A DNA stretch of 64,000 nt from Actinobacteria bacterium UBA4426 (GTDB lineage Bacteria > Actinomycetota > Actinomycetes > S36-B12). Location: positions 1 to 64,000 of the forward strand of contig DGQA01000044.1 of assembly GCA_002390705.1 (NCBI GenBank), read 5' to 3'. Shown piece by piece: positions 24,539 to 33,446 of this stretch. Under the pieces are notes generated by a model. The model was not told where the DNA came from, searched no databases, and saw only the letters and a program-made list of their open reading frames with translations. The translations under genes and the position numbers were made by a program. The first letter of the stretch is position 1; each line of letters begins with the position of its first letter.

Positions 24539-26335
24539 ATGTTGACCGAATTTACCGTTGAGGCAAAGGTACCCGCACCGACAACTGGAAACCTCACCGA
24601 TCATGTACTGGAAAATGCGCGCAGCAACCCGTCCCAAGTAGTGTTTTCAGTGCAACGTGGCGACGCTTGGGTGGGAATCACAACCGCTGAATTTCTTGAG
24701 CAGGTTCAAGGTGTGGCCAAGGGCATGATTGCCCAAGGAGTGCAAGCAGGTGAACGTGTGGGGGTTATGTCCCGAACCCGCTTTGAGTGGACTTTGGTTG
24801 ACTACGCCATTTGGTACGCCGGTTGCATTGGCGTCCCGATCTATGAAACTTCATCAGCCGAGCAGGTCCAATGGATCCTCAACGACTCTGGTGCCGTCGC
24901 CCTTTTCTGCGAACGCCAAGAAAATAAAGTCGTCTTTGATGAGGTGGCAATGGATACACCCGACGTTACTCGGGTCTGGGTCTTTGAGGAAAAGTGCATT
25001 GATGCTCTCATTTCCGCGGGTGTAAACGTCAGCGACGACGAGCTTGAATCTCGCCGAGTAGCCCTTAATCCGGACTCGATTGCGACCATTATTTACACCT
25101 CCGGCACCACTGGTCGACCCAAAGGCTGCATGCTGACCCACAAGAATTTCATGTTTGAAGTTGACAACGTCGTCGAGGGTTTACGAGATGTGTTCCTTGC
25201 AGAAAACTCTTCCACATTGCTCTTCTTGCCGATCGCACACGTTTTCGGCCGCGCGATTCAACTCGGATGCGTTCGCTCCCAAGTCCGCTTGGGGTACGCC
25301 CCGGATGTAAAAGATCTCCTTCCCCTGCTGGGATCTTTCCAGCCCACATTTGTTCTTTCAGTTCCACGCGTGTTTGAAAAAATATTCAATTCCTCCCAGC
25401 AAAAAGCGATTGCTGGCGGCAAAGGTAATATTTTTGATAGCGCATCCAAGGTCGCGATTCAATACAGCGAGGCACTCGATGACGGCGGGGCCGGCTTGGG
25501 GCTCAAAATCAAGCATGCCCTGTTCGACCGCCTGGTGTACGGGAAAATTCGCGCAGCCATGGGTGGTAAAATCGAATGGGCGGTGTCCGGCGGAGCACCC
25601 CTTGGTTCACGCCTCGGGCATTTCTTTCGCGGCATCGGAGTCACAATCCTCGAGGGCTACGGGTTGACCGAGTCATCTGCGGCAAGCACCTTGAATCGAC
25701 CCGAAGCAATCGGTATTGGGACAGTGGGGCAACCCTTCCCCGGTTCCAGTGTGCGAATCGCGGCCGATGGTGAAGTCATGCTCAAAGGAGACCACATCTT
25801 TTCCGGGTACTGGAACAACCCCACCGCAACTGCCGAAGCAATCGAGCCTGACGGTTGGTTCCATTCCGGCGATATCGGTGAGATTGACGACCGAGGTTTT
25901 GTCCGCATCACCGGACGCAAGAAAGAACTAATCGTCACGGCCGCGGGTAAAAATGTCGCACCTGCCGTGCTTGAAGACCGGCTACGCGCCCACTTCCTCG
26001 TGGGTCAGTGCATGGTGGTGGGTGACGCCCAGCCATTCATCGGCGCCCTGATCACCCTTGACCCTGAAGCCCTGCCCGTGTGGCTGGCGCAGCAAGGTTT
26101 GAATGAGTCGACACCACTGTCCGAGATCGTTAATAATGAAATAATTCAGAGCGAAATCCAGGGGGCTGTTGATAGCGCGAACAAAGCAGTTTCTGCCGCC
26201 GAGTCAATCAAAAAGTACACAATCTTGGAAACCGACTGGACCGAAGAGGGTGGTCAGATGACCCCCTCACTCAAACTCAAGCGCAATGTTGTCTTCAAAG
26301 AGCATGAAGCAGATGTTGCCGCTATCTATTCTTAA
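24539..26335 (+). CDS. fadD: Long-chain fatty-acid--CoA ligase (FadD15-type)
   Basis: A 598-residue AMP-forming acyl-CoA synthetase. The phosphate-binding motif YTSGTTGRPKG is near residue 187, the adenine motif GYGLTESSA near 378, the DGWFHSGDIG hinge region near 440, and the C-terminal lysine region GRKKELIVTAAGKNVAP near 460. It activates fatty acids for membrane lipid remodelling or degradation in the cytosol or at the membrane. The start ATG 24539 is preceded by GAGGAAAGGA. Position next to SRPBCC genes and before NlpC/P60 matches mycobacterial fadD15. Confidence 0.93.
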   Translation: MLTEFTVEAKVPAPTTGNLTDHVLENARSNPSQVVFSVQRGDAWVGITTAEFLEQVQGVAKGMIAQGVQAGERVGVMSRTRFEWTLVDYAIWYAGCIGVPIYETSSAEQVQWILNDSGAVALFCERQENKVVFDEVAMDTPDVTRVWVFEEKCIDALISAGVNVSDDELESRRVALNPDSIATIIYTSGTTGRPKGCMLTHKNFMFEVDNVVEGLRDVFLAENSSTLLFLPIAHVFGRAIQLGCVRSQVRLGYAPDVKDLLPLLGSFQPTFVLSVPRVFEKIFNSSQQKAIAGGKGNIFDSASKVAIQYSEALDDGGAGLGLKIKHALFDRLVYGKIRAAMGGKIEWAVSGGAPLGSRLGHFFRGIGVTILEGYGLTESSAASTLNRPEAIGIGTVGQPFPGSSVRIAADGEVMLKGDHIFSGYWNNPTATAEAIEPDGWFHSGDIGEIDDRGFVRITGRKKELIVTAAGKNVAPAVLEDRLRAHFLVGQCMVVGDAQPFIGALITLDPEALPVWLAQQGLNESTPLSEIVNNEIIQSEIQGAVDSANKAVSAAESIKKYTILETDWTEEGGQMTPSLKLKRNVVFKEHEADVAAIYS

Positions 26336-26369
26336 ATCAAGTCACTCTAGATTGGTAGGTGTACCGGGA

Positions 26370-27431
26370 TTAGCCGATCACTCGGCCGATGCCGCTAAAC
26401 CTTGAGTTGTACCACGGCCCCATGACGCTCGTAATGAGTACGCCGCTACTTGGGTTCGCTGCGTGCACCATTTTCCCGTTACCAATGTACAGTCCAACGT
26501 GGTGTGCTCCTTTACCAAAGTAGAACACCAAGTCCCCTGGCTGAGCTTGGCTCAGCGGGACTCTACGGGTGGTGGAGTATTGGGAGCGGCTGTAGTGCGG
26601 AAGCGAGACCCCCGATTGACGCCAGGCCTGCATAGTGAGTCCAGAACAGTCAAATGCGCTCGGACCACTTGCCGCGGCAACATAGCGCTTTCCGACCTGT
26701 GCAAGTGCGTACTGCATAACGCGGGCCACCCGCCCACTGCCGGTAAAGCCTCCACCGGAGGAGCCTGCGCCAGAAGCTAATTGAGCTTTAGCAATCCGCG
26801 CGGCCTCTAGCGCGGCGGCCCGCTCGCTTGCAGCCAGGGCCGCAATCCGACGACGTTCCTTAACTTCTAGATTGGCCAATACGGCTTTTGCTTCCCGGTA
26901 GCGGTCGTTAGCGTCGGACTTTGCTTCACCCATCTGCGAGCGGACTTTCTTGGCCGAGCCTTCTTTATCCAGCATGGCCGCCTCGGTTTGCGCTAAGCGC
27001 AGCCGAGTGGTCTGGCTGCCCCTGATCGCAGCCGCTTGCCCTTTCTGAACCTGGTCGAGGGCCGCTGCTTGGGAAAGAAATTGATTGGGGTTCTCCGCCA
27101 GAAGAACCTGAAGGGACGTGTCGATCCCACCGGATGTATAAGTAGCTCGAGCCAGGTCGTCGACCGAGCCCATGATTGTGTTGAGTTCCTTGCGCTCGCG
27201 CTTAGCTTTGGCTTTGAGGGTGTCCAGTTCCTTTTGGATCCCACCGAGTTTGTTGCGTGCATTGTTATAGCGCTCATTGGCCGCTTCAGCTTTACCTTGT
27301 AAATCCATGACTTTCATGCGGACTTCTTGCAGATTCGGTGCGGCCTGGGCCGGCACCGCCACAAATCCCGGGATCAATAAGGCTGCAATCGCAACGGCAA
27401 TTCCGCTGACGCGAAATGCTTTCTGCTTCAC
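26370..27431 (-). CDS. Secreted NlpC/P60 peptidoglycan endopeptidase with coiled coil
   Basis: A 353-residue wall hydrolase of the RipA/Rv2190c kind. It has a cleavable Sec signal (about 1-30, ending PAQA), a long coiled coil (about 33-215, rich in Lys, Glu and Ala), a Gly/Ser linker and the NlpC/P60 domain (about 233-353). The catalytic residues are visible as C262 in FDCSGL, H311 in AHHVGLYIG and H323 in MVHAANP. It should cut D-Glu-diaminopimelate stems, for example at division. GTG 27431 has GGAG five bases before it. The coiled coil probably autoinhibits or targets it, as in its relatives. Confidence 0.93.
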   Translation of the reverse strand: MKQKAFRVSGIAVAIAALLIPGFVAVPAQAAPNLQEVRMKVMDLQGKAEAANERYNNARNKLGGIQKELDTLKAKAKRERKELNTIMGSVDDLARATYTSGGIDTSLQVLLAENPNQFLSQAAALDQVQKGQAAAIRGSQTTRLRLAQTEAAMLDKEGSAKKVRSQMGEAKSDANDRYREAKAVLANLEVKERRRIAALAASERAAALEAARIAKAQLASGAGSSGGGFTGSGRVARVMQYALAQVGKRYVAAASGPSAFDCSGLTMQAWRQSGVSLPHYSRSQYSTTRRVPLSQAQPGDLVFYFGKGAHHVGLYIGNGKMVHAANPSSGVLITSVMGPWYNSRFSGIGRVIG

Positions 27432-27568
27432 AAGTTCTCCTGTCGCGATCCGTCCGTGATCTCACCTAGTGGCTCTCAGACGCCCCAAGGTTTTGGTTCG
27501 TTCCAACAATGTAACAGATTCGTGATAATCGAGCCCCAGATGGCACCAAAATTGCCTCACCCGAAGGT

Positions 27569-27766
27569 TTAACCCACTTTCGTAGTAGGTGAGACCAGAC
27601 GCAGGGGCGGAACCAGGCCCGATTGGGCCAATACCCCCAGGGCAGCCACGTGTTCATCTGCCACTTCCGGGGACCGCAAGAATTCTGGTTCACCCAGAAG
27701 AACCGTGACCACGCAATCACCACAAGCTGGACCCGCTACCGTACATGTTCCGCAATCAATAACCAT
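27569..27766 (-). CDS. Small conserved actinobacterial protein, cysteine-rich N-terminus
   Basis: A 65-residue protein with four cysteines near the start (CGTCTVAGPACGDC), then VVTVLLGEPEFL and a C-terminal part VLAQSGLVPPLRLV. I recall the same C-x-x-C plus GDCVVTVLLG pattern in small actinobacterial proteins located beside NlpC/P60 genes, so this is a true gene. The cysteines suggest bound zinc. Its function is unknown. The ATG 27766 lacks a clear ribosome site. Confidence 0.75.
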   Translation of the reverse strand: MVIDCGTCTVAGPACGDCVVTVLLGEPEFLRSPEVADEHVAALGVLAQSGLVPPLRLVSPTTKVG

Positions 27767-27799
27767 GTGGAAACGGTAAGTGCACCCCCTGACATCGGG

Positions 27800-28084
27800 C
27801 TAAACACCACCATCTCCAGGGACTTCTTGGGAAGGCCCGCCAAATTCTGGGCGGGGCACAATCTCAATTCGGTCAACAGCTCTGCACCATCGACAAGACA
27901 CCGCAAGAACTTCCTCCGCGCCCACATTTCGCTCTTCCACTGTCACAAATCCGGCCAGATCAGCGTGCCAGAACTCGGTAACGGTAGACGCGCGAGTGAC
28001 ATCAAATCGGGTCAGATTCCCGCAGTGGGCGCAGCGCCAACGGGACTTTTCATCAGGTAACACCATTTTGGGATCATTGCTCAT
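27800..28084 (-). CDS. Small zinc-ribbon-like actinobacterial protein
   Basis: A 94-residue protein with RCAHCGNLTRFDV at the N-terminus and CRWCRAVDRIEIV near the C-terminus, a pair of CxxC knuckles able to hold one zinc. The middle HADLAGFVTVEE is a conserved part of this actinobacterial family, as I recall it. GGGGAGG lies 12 bases before ATG 28084. It is followed by the second cysteine-rich protein and the NlpC/P60 gene on the same strand. Its function is unknown; nucleic-acid binding is possible. Confidence 0.78.
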   Translation of the reverse strand: MSNDPKMVLPDEKSRWRCAHCGNLTRFDVTRASTVTEFWHADLAGFVTVEERNVGAEEVLAVSCRWCRAVDRIEIVPRPEFGGPSQEVPGDGGV

Positions 28085-28320
28085 GCCCGAACGTTACCTC
28101 CCCGTCAGTTAAATCCACGTTTGTGGCAACACACCCGTCCTAGTACGACTTTGGTTGTGACCCTTGCGACAATCAGCCCAGTTGGGTGTCCACGTTAAGG
28201 CAAAAAATGTCACTCACCCACTCAACCGATTTGTCTATACAATTAACTAACTAGCCGCTACTCAAATGATGGTTTACTCTTTAATCGAACGCTACACACC
28301 GAAGTCAAAGGGGATCAACT

Positions 28321-29244
28321 ATGAGCGTCGCGGGTCGCGAGCGCGTACCAGGGCGATCATTAATATTGGTGGTCGCGCTGGGTACAACGCTGGCAATGCT
28401 GGCAGCGCTCACCGGTTGCTCATCGCCAGAGACGAATACATCCATTGCGAGCACTGCGGCCCAGGGCCCTAGTGCACAAACTGCACCGGTCGTTGACGCT
28501 CCTGACTGGGGTCATATTCACAACCTTTCCCTTAAGGGAGCGACCTTGTTCATAGGCTCCCATGATGGAATGTGGAAGCAGGAGCAGCAGCAGGAGCCGG
28601 TTCTCATTTCAACCCCGGCCTTTGACGTGATGGGGTTAACTCCAAATGGTGATCGTTGGCTGGCTTCGGGGCATCCGGGACCCGAAATGGATTCTCCGGG
28701 AAACCTTGGGCTGATGGCTTCCGTAGATGATGGCGTGACTTGGCAATCGGTGTCGCTTAGCGGTGAAGTTGACTTCCATCGGCTGGTGGCCGCGGACAAC
28801 GTGGTGGTGGGCCTGTCGGCACACGATCGCACACTGCTTCGCTCCGAAGACGGTGGACAAACGTGGCTTGACTTGGGCTCACCACCGTTGTACGACTTGG
28901 CGGTTGATCCGACAAACGCCACAACTGTTGTTGCCACTACTTCAGACGGGCTGGTTCATAGCGCAGATGCAGGGCGGACGTTCACGCCAATCGCCTCACC
29001 TGCGCTGCTCGCATTCTTGGCCTGGACCGACCGCGGGCTATACGGCGCGTCCGTGGACGGACAGATCTTTCTTTCTACTGACGAGGGCACGACTTGGACA
29101 GCCCGCGGGGAGATTAACGGACAACCTGAGTCTTTCGCTGCGGACGCCAGCACCGTGATCAGCCTCGTCGGCGACTCGATTGTCGAGTCCCTCGATGGAG
29201 GACTTTCCTTTAGTCCACGCGTGACCGGAATAGCACGGCACTGA
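28321..29244 (+). CDS. Lipoprotein with BNR/sortilin-like beta-propeller repeats
   Basis: A 307-residue predicted lipoprotein. The hydrophobic leader ends in the lipobox LTGC with lipidated C33, then a Ser/Thr/Ala-rich linker. The rest shows repeated Asp-box-like turns (SVDDGVTWQS, SEDGGQTWLD, SADAGRTFTP, STDEGTTWTA, SLDGGLSFSP) about 40-45 residues apart, as in F510_1955-type or VPS10/BNR propellers. It would stand outside the membrane and bind sugars, metals or protein, but the ligand is unknown. AAGGGGAT precedes ATG 28321. It has about 240 bases of upstream space for a promoter. Confidence 0.85.
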   Translation: MSVAGRERVPGRSLILVVALGTTLAMLAALTGCSSPETNTSIASTAAQGPSAQTAPVVDAPDWGHIHNLSLKGATLFIGSHDGMWKQEQQQEPVLISTPAFDVMGLTPNGDRWLASGHPGPEMDSPGNLGLMASVDDGVTWQSVSLSGEVDFHRLVAADNVVVGLSAHDRTLLRSEDGGQTWLDLGSPPLYDLAVDPTNATTVVATTSDGLVHSADAGRTFTPIASPALLAFLAWTDRGLYGASVDGQIFLSTDEGTTWTARGEINGQPESFAADASTVISLVGDSIVESLDGGLSFSPRVTGIARH

Positions 29245-29311
29245 CCGGCTTGTTCAGGTTTTCTCACGTTGACTCCTCGAGGTCCTCCTTGTCAGGGCTT
29301 AGCGTTAGTTT

Positions 29312-31132
29312 GTGACCGTGATCAATCACCCCGGCGCGCTGTCCGCAACCCAGCTGTCACTCTCGGATTTGGGCACGCAGCTATCAGATTGTGTTTTCGT
29401 AATCGTTGACCTAGAAACCACCGGTGGTGCAGGGATCGATGCCGGAATCACCGAGATTGGTGCAGTTAAAGTCCGTGGTGGTGAAGTAATCGGCGAATTC
29501 ACAACATTAGTTAACCCTGGATCATCCATTCCACCTTTTATTGCAACATTGACCGGCATCACCGACTCCATGGTGTCTGGTTCACCCAGCGTTCACACCG
29601 CGGTCTCGATGTTTCTTGATTTCGCCGGCGAATGCGTCTTTGTCGCCCACAACGCTCCTTACGACATTGGGTTCCTTAAAGGCGCCTGCGCCAAATTCGA
29701 CATCACTTGGCCAAGTAACAAAGTGATTGACACGGTACGCATTGCTCGGCTGGCACTGCATCGTGACGAAGTTCGAAATTGCAAACTCGCCACCTTGAGT
29801 TCATTTTTTCGCACGGAAGTTCAGCCCACCCACCGGGCTTTCGACGATGCGCGAGCAACCACAGACGTCATGCACCACCTATTTGAACGACTCGGAAATT
29901 ATGGGGTGCACACCCTCGAAGATCTACACGCATTCACTTCGCGGGTGAGTGACGTTCAACGAAACAAGAAAAACTTGGCTGACGGACTGCCAGGCAAGCC
30001 GGGTGTCTACATTTTCGAAGACCCACAAGGACGTCCGCTCTACATTGGAACGTCAAAAAACATTCGAAATCGAGTACGCACATATTTCACCGCGGCCGAA
30101 AACCGACGACGCATGTCAGAAATGATCAAGATAGCCCAACAGGTACGACCCATCGTCTGTTCAACGATTCTCGAGGCAAAGATCCGTGAGTTGCGCCTCA
30201 TCGTAAGTGAACAGCCTCGTTACAACCGGCGTTCGCGCGCTGCAGACTCAGTATCTTGGCTCAAACTCACCTCGGAACCCGCCCCCCGATTAATAGTTAC
30301 AAAACAGTTAAAAGACGACTACGCCCAGGGCGCTCGATATATCGGCCCATTTACTTCGCGTGCTGCCGCGAATTCCGCACTCGATACCATCAACGAAACT
30401 ATTTCACTTCGCACGTGTACCACGAAAATCGCCGCCCAACCGCGCACTGACATCCCGGGGTGCGTTCGTGCAGAACTTGGTAAATGCGTTGCTCCATGTA
30501 CACGCGATCATGATCGAGAGCAGTATCTGAGCATCGTTAATCATGCATCAATCGCAATGTCCGGGAACACGGCAACAGTTGTTACCCACATCACTGAACT
30601 CATGAAAACCCTGGCGCTGCAAGAGCGATTCGAGGAAGCCGCCAATTGGCGCGAAGCTTTAGGTCACTACGTTAACGCGGTATTTCGCACCGAAAGACTG
30701 AGGTGGATCGCAACAACACCAGAGATCGTCGCGGCGCAGAACACCATTGATGGTGGCTGGGAAATTCACGTGATCCGGTACGGCAGATTGGCTGCAGCAG
30801 GTGTTGTTGAACCTGGCTTTGACCCATGGCCACATGTCGCGGCACTCGTTGCCAGCGCTGAATTTGTTGAACCGGGAATCGAGCCAGCGCCCGCTGGTGT
30901 CACCGAGGAAGCATTTGATCTCCTACGTTGGCTCGAAAGTGACGGTGTTCGTTTAGTTGCCAGTTCGAGCGATTTATACATGCCCATTAATTGTGGTGGA
31001 AAAGAAACCATTCAACTCTTAGACGTCCGCCGGGTCGTCGGTGAACGTCTTGCAGCAGTTACCGGGCATGAACCAACGGGTAGACCCGTTGGTCCGCGAG
31101 CACCCGGCGTGACCCGGATTGCCTACTTCTAG
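29312..31132 (+). CDS. DEDDh 3'-5' exonuclease fused to GIY-YIG (UvrC/Cho-like) domain
   Basis: A 606-residue two-domain nuclease. The N-terminal DnaQ-like exonuclease (about 28-195) has DLETTGG (D33, E35), HNAPYDIGFL and HRAFDDARA. The GIY-YIG nuclease follows at about 225-310 with GKPGVYIF and PLYIGTSKNIRNRV, then a UvrC-like segment with a cysteine patch (GKCVAPC). The same fusion (Rv2191) precedes trpD-ctaE-qcrCAB in mycobacteria. It probably takes part in repair or damage processing. The C-terminal region lacks the RNase H-like UvrC domain and helix-hairpin-helix motifs. It starts with GTG 29312. Confidence 0.9.
   Translation: MTVINHPGALSATQLSLSDLGTQLSDCVFVIVDLETTGGAGIDAGITEIGAVKVRGGEVIGEFTTLVNPGSSIPPFIATLTGITDSMVSGSPSVHTAVSMFLDFAGECVFVAHNAPYDIGFLKGACAKFDITWPSNKVIDTVRIARLALHRDEVRNCKLATLSSFFRTEVQPTHRAFDDARATTDVMHHLFERLGNYGVHTLEDLHAFTSRVSDVQRNKKNLADGLPGKPGVYIFEDPQGRPLYIGTSKNIRNRVRTYFTAAENRRRMSEMIKIAQQVRPIVCSTILEAKIRELRLIVSEQPRYNRRSRAADSVSWLKLTSEPAPRLIVTKQLKDDYAQGARYIGPFTSRAAANSALDTINETISLRTCTTKIAAQPRTDIPGCVRAELGKCVAPCTRDHDREQYLSIVNHASIAMSGNTATVVTHITELMKTLALQERFEEAANWREALGHYVNAVFRTERLRWIATTPEIVAAQNTIDGGWEIHVIRYGRLAAAGVVEPGFDPWPHVAALVASAEFVEPGIEPAPAGVTEEAFDLLRWLESDGVRLVASSSDLYMPINCGGKETIQLLDVRRVVGERLAAVTGHEPTGRPVGPRAPGVTRIAYF
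31072..31093. repeat. Perfect 9-base inverted repeat near the end of the exonuclease gene
   Basis: ACCAACGGG, loop TAGA, CCCGTTGGT forms a compact hairpin 40 bases before the stop codon. It encodes the Thr-Gly-Arg-Pro-Val-Gly stretch. There is no T-tract, so it is not a normal terminator; it may be coincidence or a 3' mRNA structure. Confidence 0.5.
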
Positions 31133-31143
31133 CCTTGTCTGGA

Positions 31144-32241
31144 TTAACCAGCGCTCTTCACTTGCGCCGCGGTGGCAACCCATTTTTCACACACTTTCCA
31201 TGCCTGACCGGTGTTGAGTGCGGCTTGGGCTCGGGGCAAGTGGGTATTGATCCGGTCGCTGAGTGGAATTGAACAGGCATTCGGATCATCCACGGAATCT
31301 GCTGCGGCCAAAGCTGCCGCCGCGTTCAGAGCTACTGCGAGCCGAATCGATGCCACAACTTCTGAGTCCGCACCGGGGTCAGTACCGCCAAAAACTTTCC
31401 GGGTGAGGTCCGCGTTTCTTTCGGGGCTCGCGCCGAGCAGATGTTCGGTGCGAAAACCAATAATTCCAAAATCAGCCGGGTCCAACCGGATCTGTACGAC
31501 TTCACCGCTGGTCGCGTCCCACACCTGGGTTGGCGCGGACAGGGAAATTTCATCGAGGCCATCCGTCCCCCGCACAACTAGTGCACGGACCCCGCGGCTG
31601 GCTAACACACGCGCCATGACCGGTGCGAGTGGGATATGAGCGCAACCAACCAAAGCTGCGTTAGCGAGTGCCGGATTAGTGAGTGGACCCAAAATATTGA
31701 ATACGCTGGGGATCCCGAGCTGGGTGCGAGCCGGTGCGGCAAAACGCATCGCCGGGTGGTGATTGGGTGCGAAACAAAAAGCAATCCCTGCTATGCGGGC
31801 GACCGCGGCAACCTGATCGGCTGAGAGGTCAAGATCGAGACCAAGAGCTTCGAGTAAATCAGCTGAACCTGTTGAACTGGAAAATGCGCGGTTGCCGTGT
31901 TTTATGACCGTTACCCCACAGGCGGCAACCACTACAGCCGCCATGGTGCTGATGTTGACCGAATGGGAACCGTCTCCTCCGGTGCCCACAACGTCCACAA
32001 CCGCAGAAATGCCTGGTATCGCCGGCACCAGATTCGCGAACTCCAACATCGTGGCTGCCAAAACTGCGACTTGTTCTGGAGTTTCACCCGTGATGTGGAG
32101 CCCCATCGCAAATGCGGCCGTCTGAGCGTCGGTTGCTTGGCCGCTGAGAATTTGGGTCATGGCCCAATTGGCCATTTCAGGTGCCAGGGGTGCGCTGACT
32201 GAGAAACCGCCCAGTACCGCCGACCAACTGGTGCTTTCCAC
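31144..32241 (-). CDS. trpD: Anthranilate phosphoribosyltransferase
   Basis: A 365-residue enzyme that adds phosphoribosyl to anthranilate in tryptophan synthesis. The PRPP site motif GTGGDGSHSVNIST is near residue 86, KHGNRAFSS near 113 and the anthranilate-site region FCFAPNHHPAMRF near 155. The C-terminal DE pair lies in TDGLDEISL. It stands alone without other trp genes, beside ctaE, as in mycobacteria and Streptomyces. The GTG start at 32241 has no clear ribosome site; ten bases separate it from the receiver-like gene upstream, so the two are probably co-transcribed. Confidence 0.93.
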   Translation of the reverse strand: MESTSWSAVLGGFSVSAPLAPEMANWAMTQILSGQATDAQTAAFAMGLHITGETPEQVAVLAATMLEFANLVPAIPGISAVVDVVGTGGDGSHSVNISTMAAVVVAACGVTVIKHGNRAFSSSTGSADLLEALGLDLDLSADQVAAVARIAGIAFCFAPNHHPAMRFAAPARTQLGIPSVFNILGPLTNPALANAALVGCAHIPLAPVMARVLASRGVRALVVRGTDGLDEISLSAPTQVWDATSGEVVQIRLDPADFGIIGFRTEHLLGASPERNADLTRKVFGGTDPGADSEVVASIRLAVALNAAAALAAADSVDDPNACSIPLSDRINTHLPRAQAALNTGQAWKVCEKWVATAAQVKSAG

Positions 32242-32251
32242 TAGAAATTTA

Positions 32252-32671
32252 CTAGGTAATCAGGCTCAGCCGGGTGGACAAAAGGCGATTAACCGCCTGG
32301 GCGGTTGACACCGGCTCAATGGGCAGGCCCACTACGGCATCGGCCCGAGACCAGGTGGCCAACCACGCATCTTGTGGGCGGGCGATCAGCACCAGCACTG
32401 GCGGGCACCGGAAGAGCTCGTCTTTAATCTGGCGGGCAAGCCCCATTCCGCCGGCAGGGGTCGCTTCGCCATCAAGAATGAAAAGATCAAATTTGCCGTT
32501 ATCGGCGGCGGAAATAAACGCCGGCTCGGTGGCAACCTGAGTGTATTCAACGATGGGCAGGCTCATGGATGGCCGTGGACCAAGGGCCATCAATACGTCA
32601 GCGCGAGTGTTGCGGTTACTGCTGTACACCAGGACTTTAAGGGAATCTCCTGCGCCCGCTTCTCTCGCCAC
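32252..32671 (-). CDS. Response-regulator receiver-like protein (no output domain)
   Basis: A 139-residue protein with a Rossmann-like receiver fold: KVLVYSSN as first strand, then FDLFILDGEATPAGGMGLARQIKD around the usual phospho-acceptor strand and PVLVLIARPQDAWL. No DNA-binding domain is present. Actinobacterial homologues with the ILDGEAxPAGGMG pattern are found between trpD and ctaE. D-G-E at the strand end may stand for the acceptor site, but phosphorylation is not assured. The start is uncertain: GTG 32671 keeps the first beta strand, and the longer frame to 32833 would overlap ctaE. No histidine kinase gene lies nearby. Confidence 0.72.
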   Translation of the reverse strand: MAREAGAGDSLKVLVYSSNRNTRADVLMALGPRPSMSLPIVEYTQVATEPAFISAADNGKFDLFILDGEATPAGGMGLARQIKDELFRCPPVLVLIARPQDAWLATWSRADAVVGLPIEPVSTAQAVNRLLSTRLSLIT

Positions 32672-32794
32672 GCTCGGTACTCTAGCCAGAAGTATTTTTT
32701 CTGCGAAATATAGGCTCAATAACGAGTCCGAAATCACTTTTTTGTAAGAGGGGGTCAGAGAGAAATAATTAGACGGATCTGAGAGAATACACAG

Positions 32795-33400
32795 GTGGCC
32801 CAAGCAACTGTGACTCCCCAGGCATATGACCATGCACCAGCTAATCGCCCCAATATAGTCTCCGTCGGCACTATCGTGTGGCTTTCCAGCGAGCTGATGT
32901 TCTTCGCCGCCCTATTTTCCATGTATTTCACGATGCGCGCGGTCAACCCAGATTTGTGGGCAAATGAAACCCAACTTCTTAATATTCCCTTTGCTAGCCT
33001 CAACACGACTGTACTTGTTCTGAGCTCGGTCACGTGCCAGTTGGGCGTCTTCGCCGCTGAACGTGGTGACGTCAAAGGTTTGCGCCGCTGGTTCATTATT
33101 ACTTTTCTCATGGGCGCCTTTTTTATTGGCGGCCAAATTACCGAATACGCAGAATTGGTTCATGAAGGTCTCACTCTTTCTTCAAACGCGTACGGCTCCG
33201 CTTTTTACATAACGACCGGCTTCCACGGAATGCACGTAACGGGGGGGCTGATTGCCTTCCTACTAGTTCTGGCGACCACCTATGTTGCGAGGCGTTTCAC
33301 CCACGAGCAAGCCACCCGTGCAATCGTCGTTTCGTACTACTGGCATTTCGTTGACGTCGTGTGGATTGCACTGTTTTTCATGATCTACATCTTAAAATAG
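32795..33400 (+). CDS. ctaE: Cytochrome c oxidase subunit III
   Basis: A 201-residue membrane subunit of the aa3 oxidase with five hydrophobic helices, as in the short actinobacterial CtaE. Family features are SSELMFFAALFSMYFT near the start, TGFHGMHVTGG in the fourth helix region and the C-terminal YYWHFVDVVWIALF. Together with qcrCAB downstream it forms the actinobacterial bc1-aa3 supercomplex cluster, which passes electrons from menaquinol to O2. It starts with GTG 32795 and is divergent from the receiver-like gene (123-base gap). Confidence 0.95.
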   Translation: MAQATVTPQAYDHAPANRPNIVSVGTIVWLSSELMFFAALFSMYFTMRAVNPDLWANETQLLNIPFASLNTTVLVLSSVTCQLGVFAAERGDVKGLRRWFIITFLMGAFFIGGQITEYAELVHEGLTLSSNAYGSAFYITTGFHGMHVTGGLIAFLLVLATTYVARRFTHEQATRAIVVSYYWHFVDVVWIALFFMIYILK

Positions 33401-33446
33401 AGTCAGTTTCACCTGTTAATCAACAATTGAGAAAGGCTTTGCTGCT

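Noticed and set aside
27432..27568. c-di-AMP (ydaO-type) riboswitch before the NlpC/P60 gene, as found before some actinobacterial wall hydrolases
   Set aside because: The expected conserved blocks are not recognisable in the minus-strand leader.
31072..31093. Inverted repeat taken as a terminator
   Set aside because: It lies inside the exonuclease coding frame, 40 bases before the stop, and has no T-tract.
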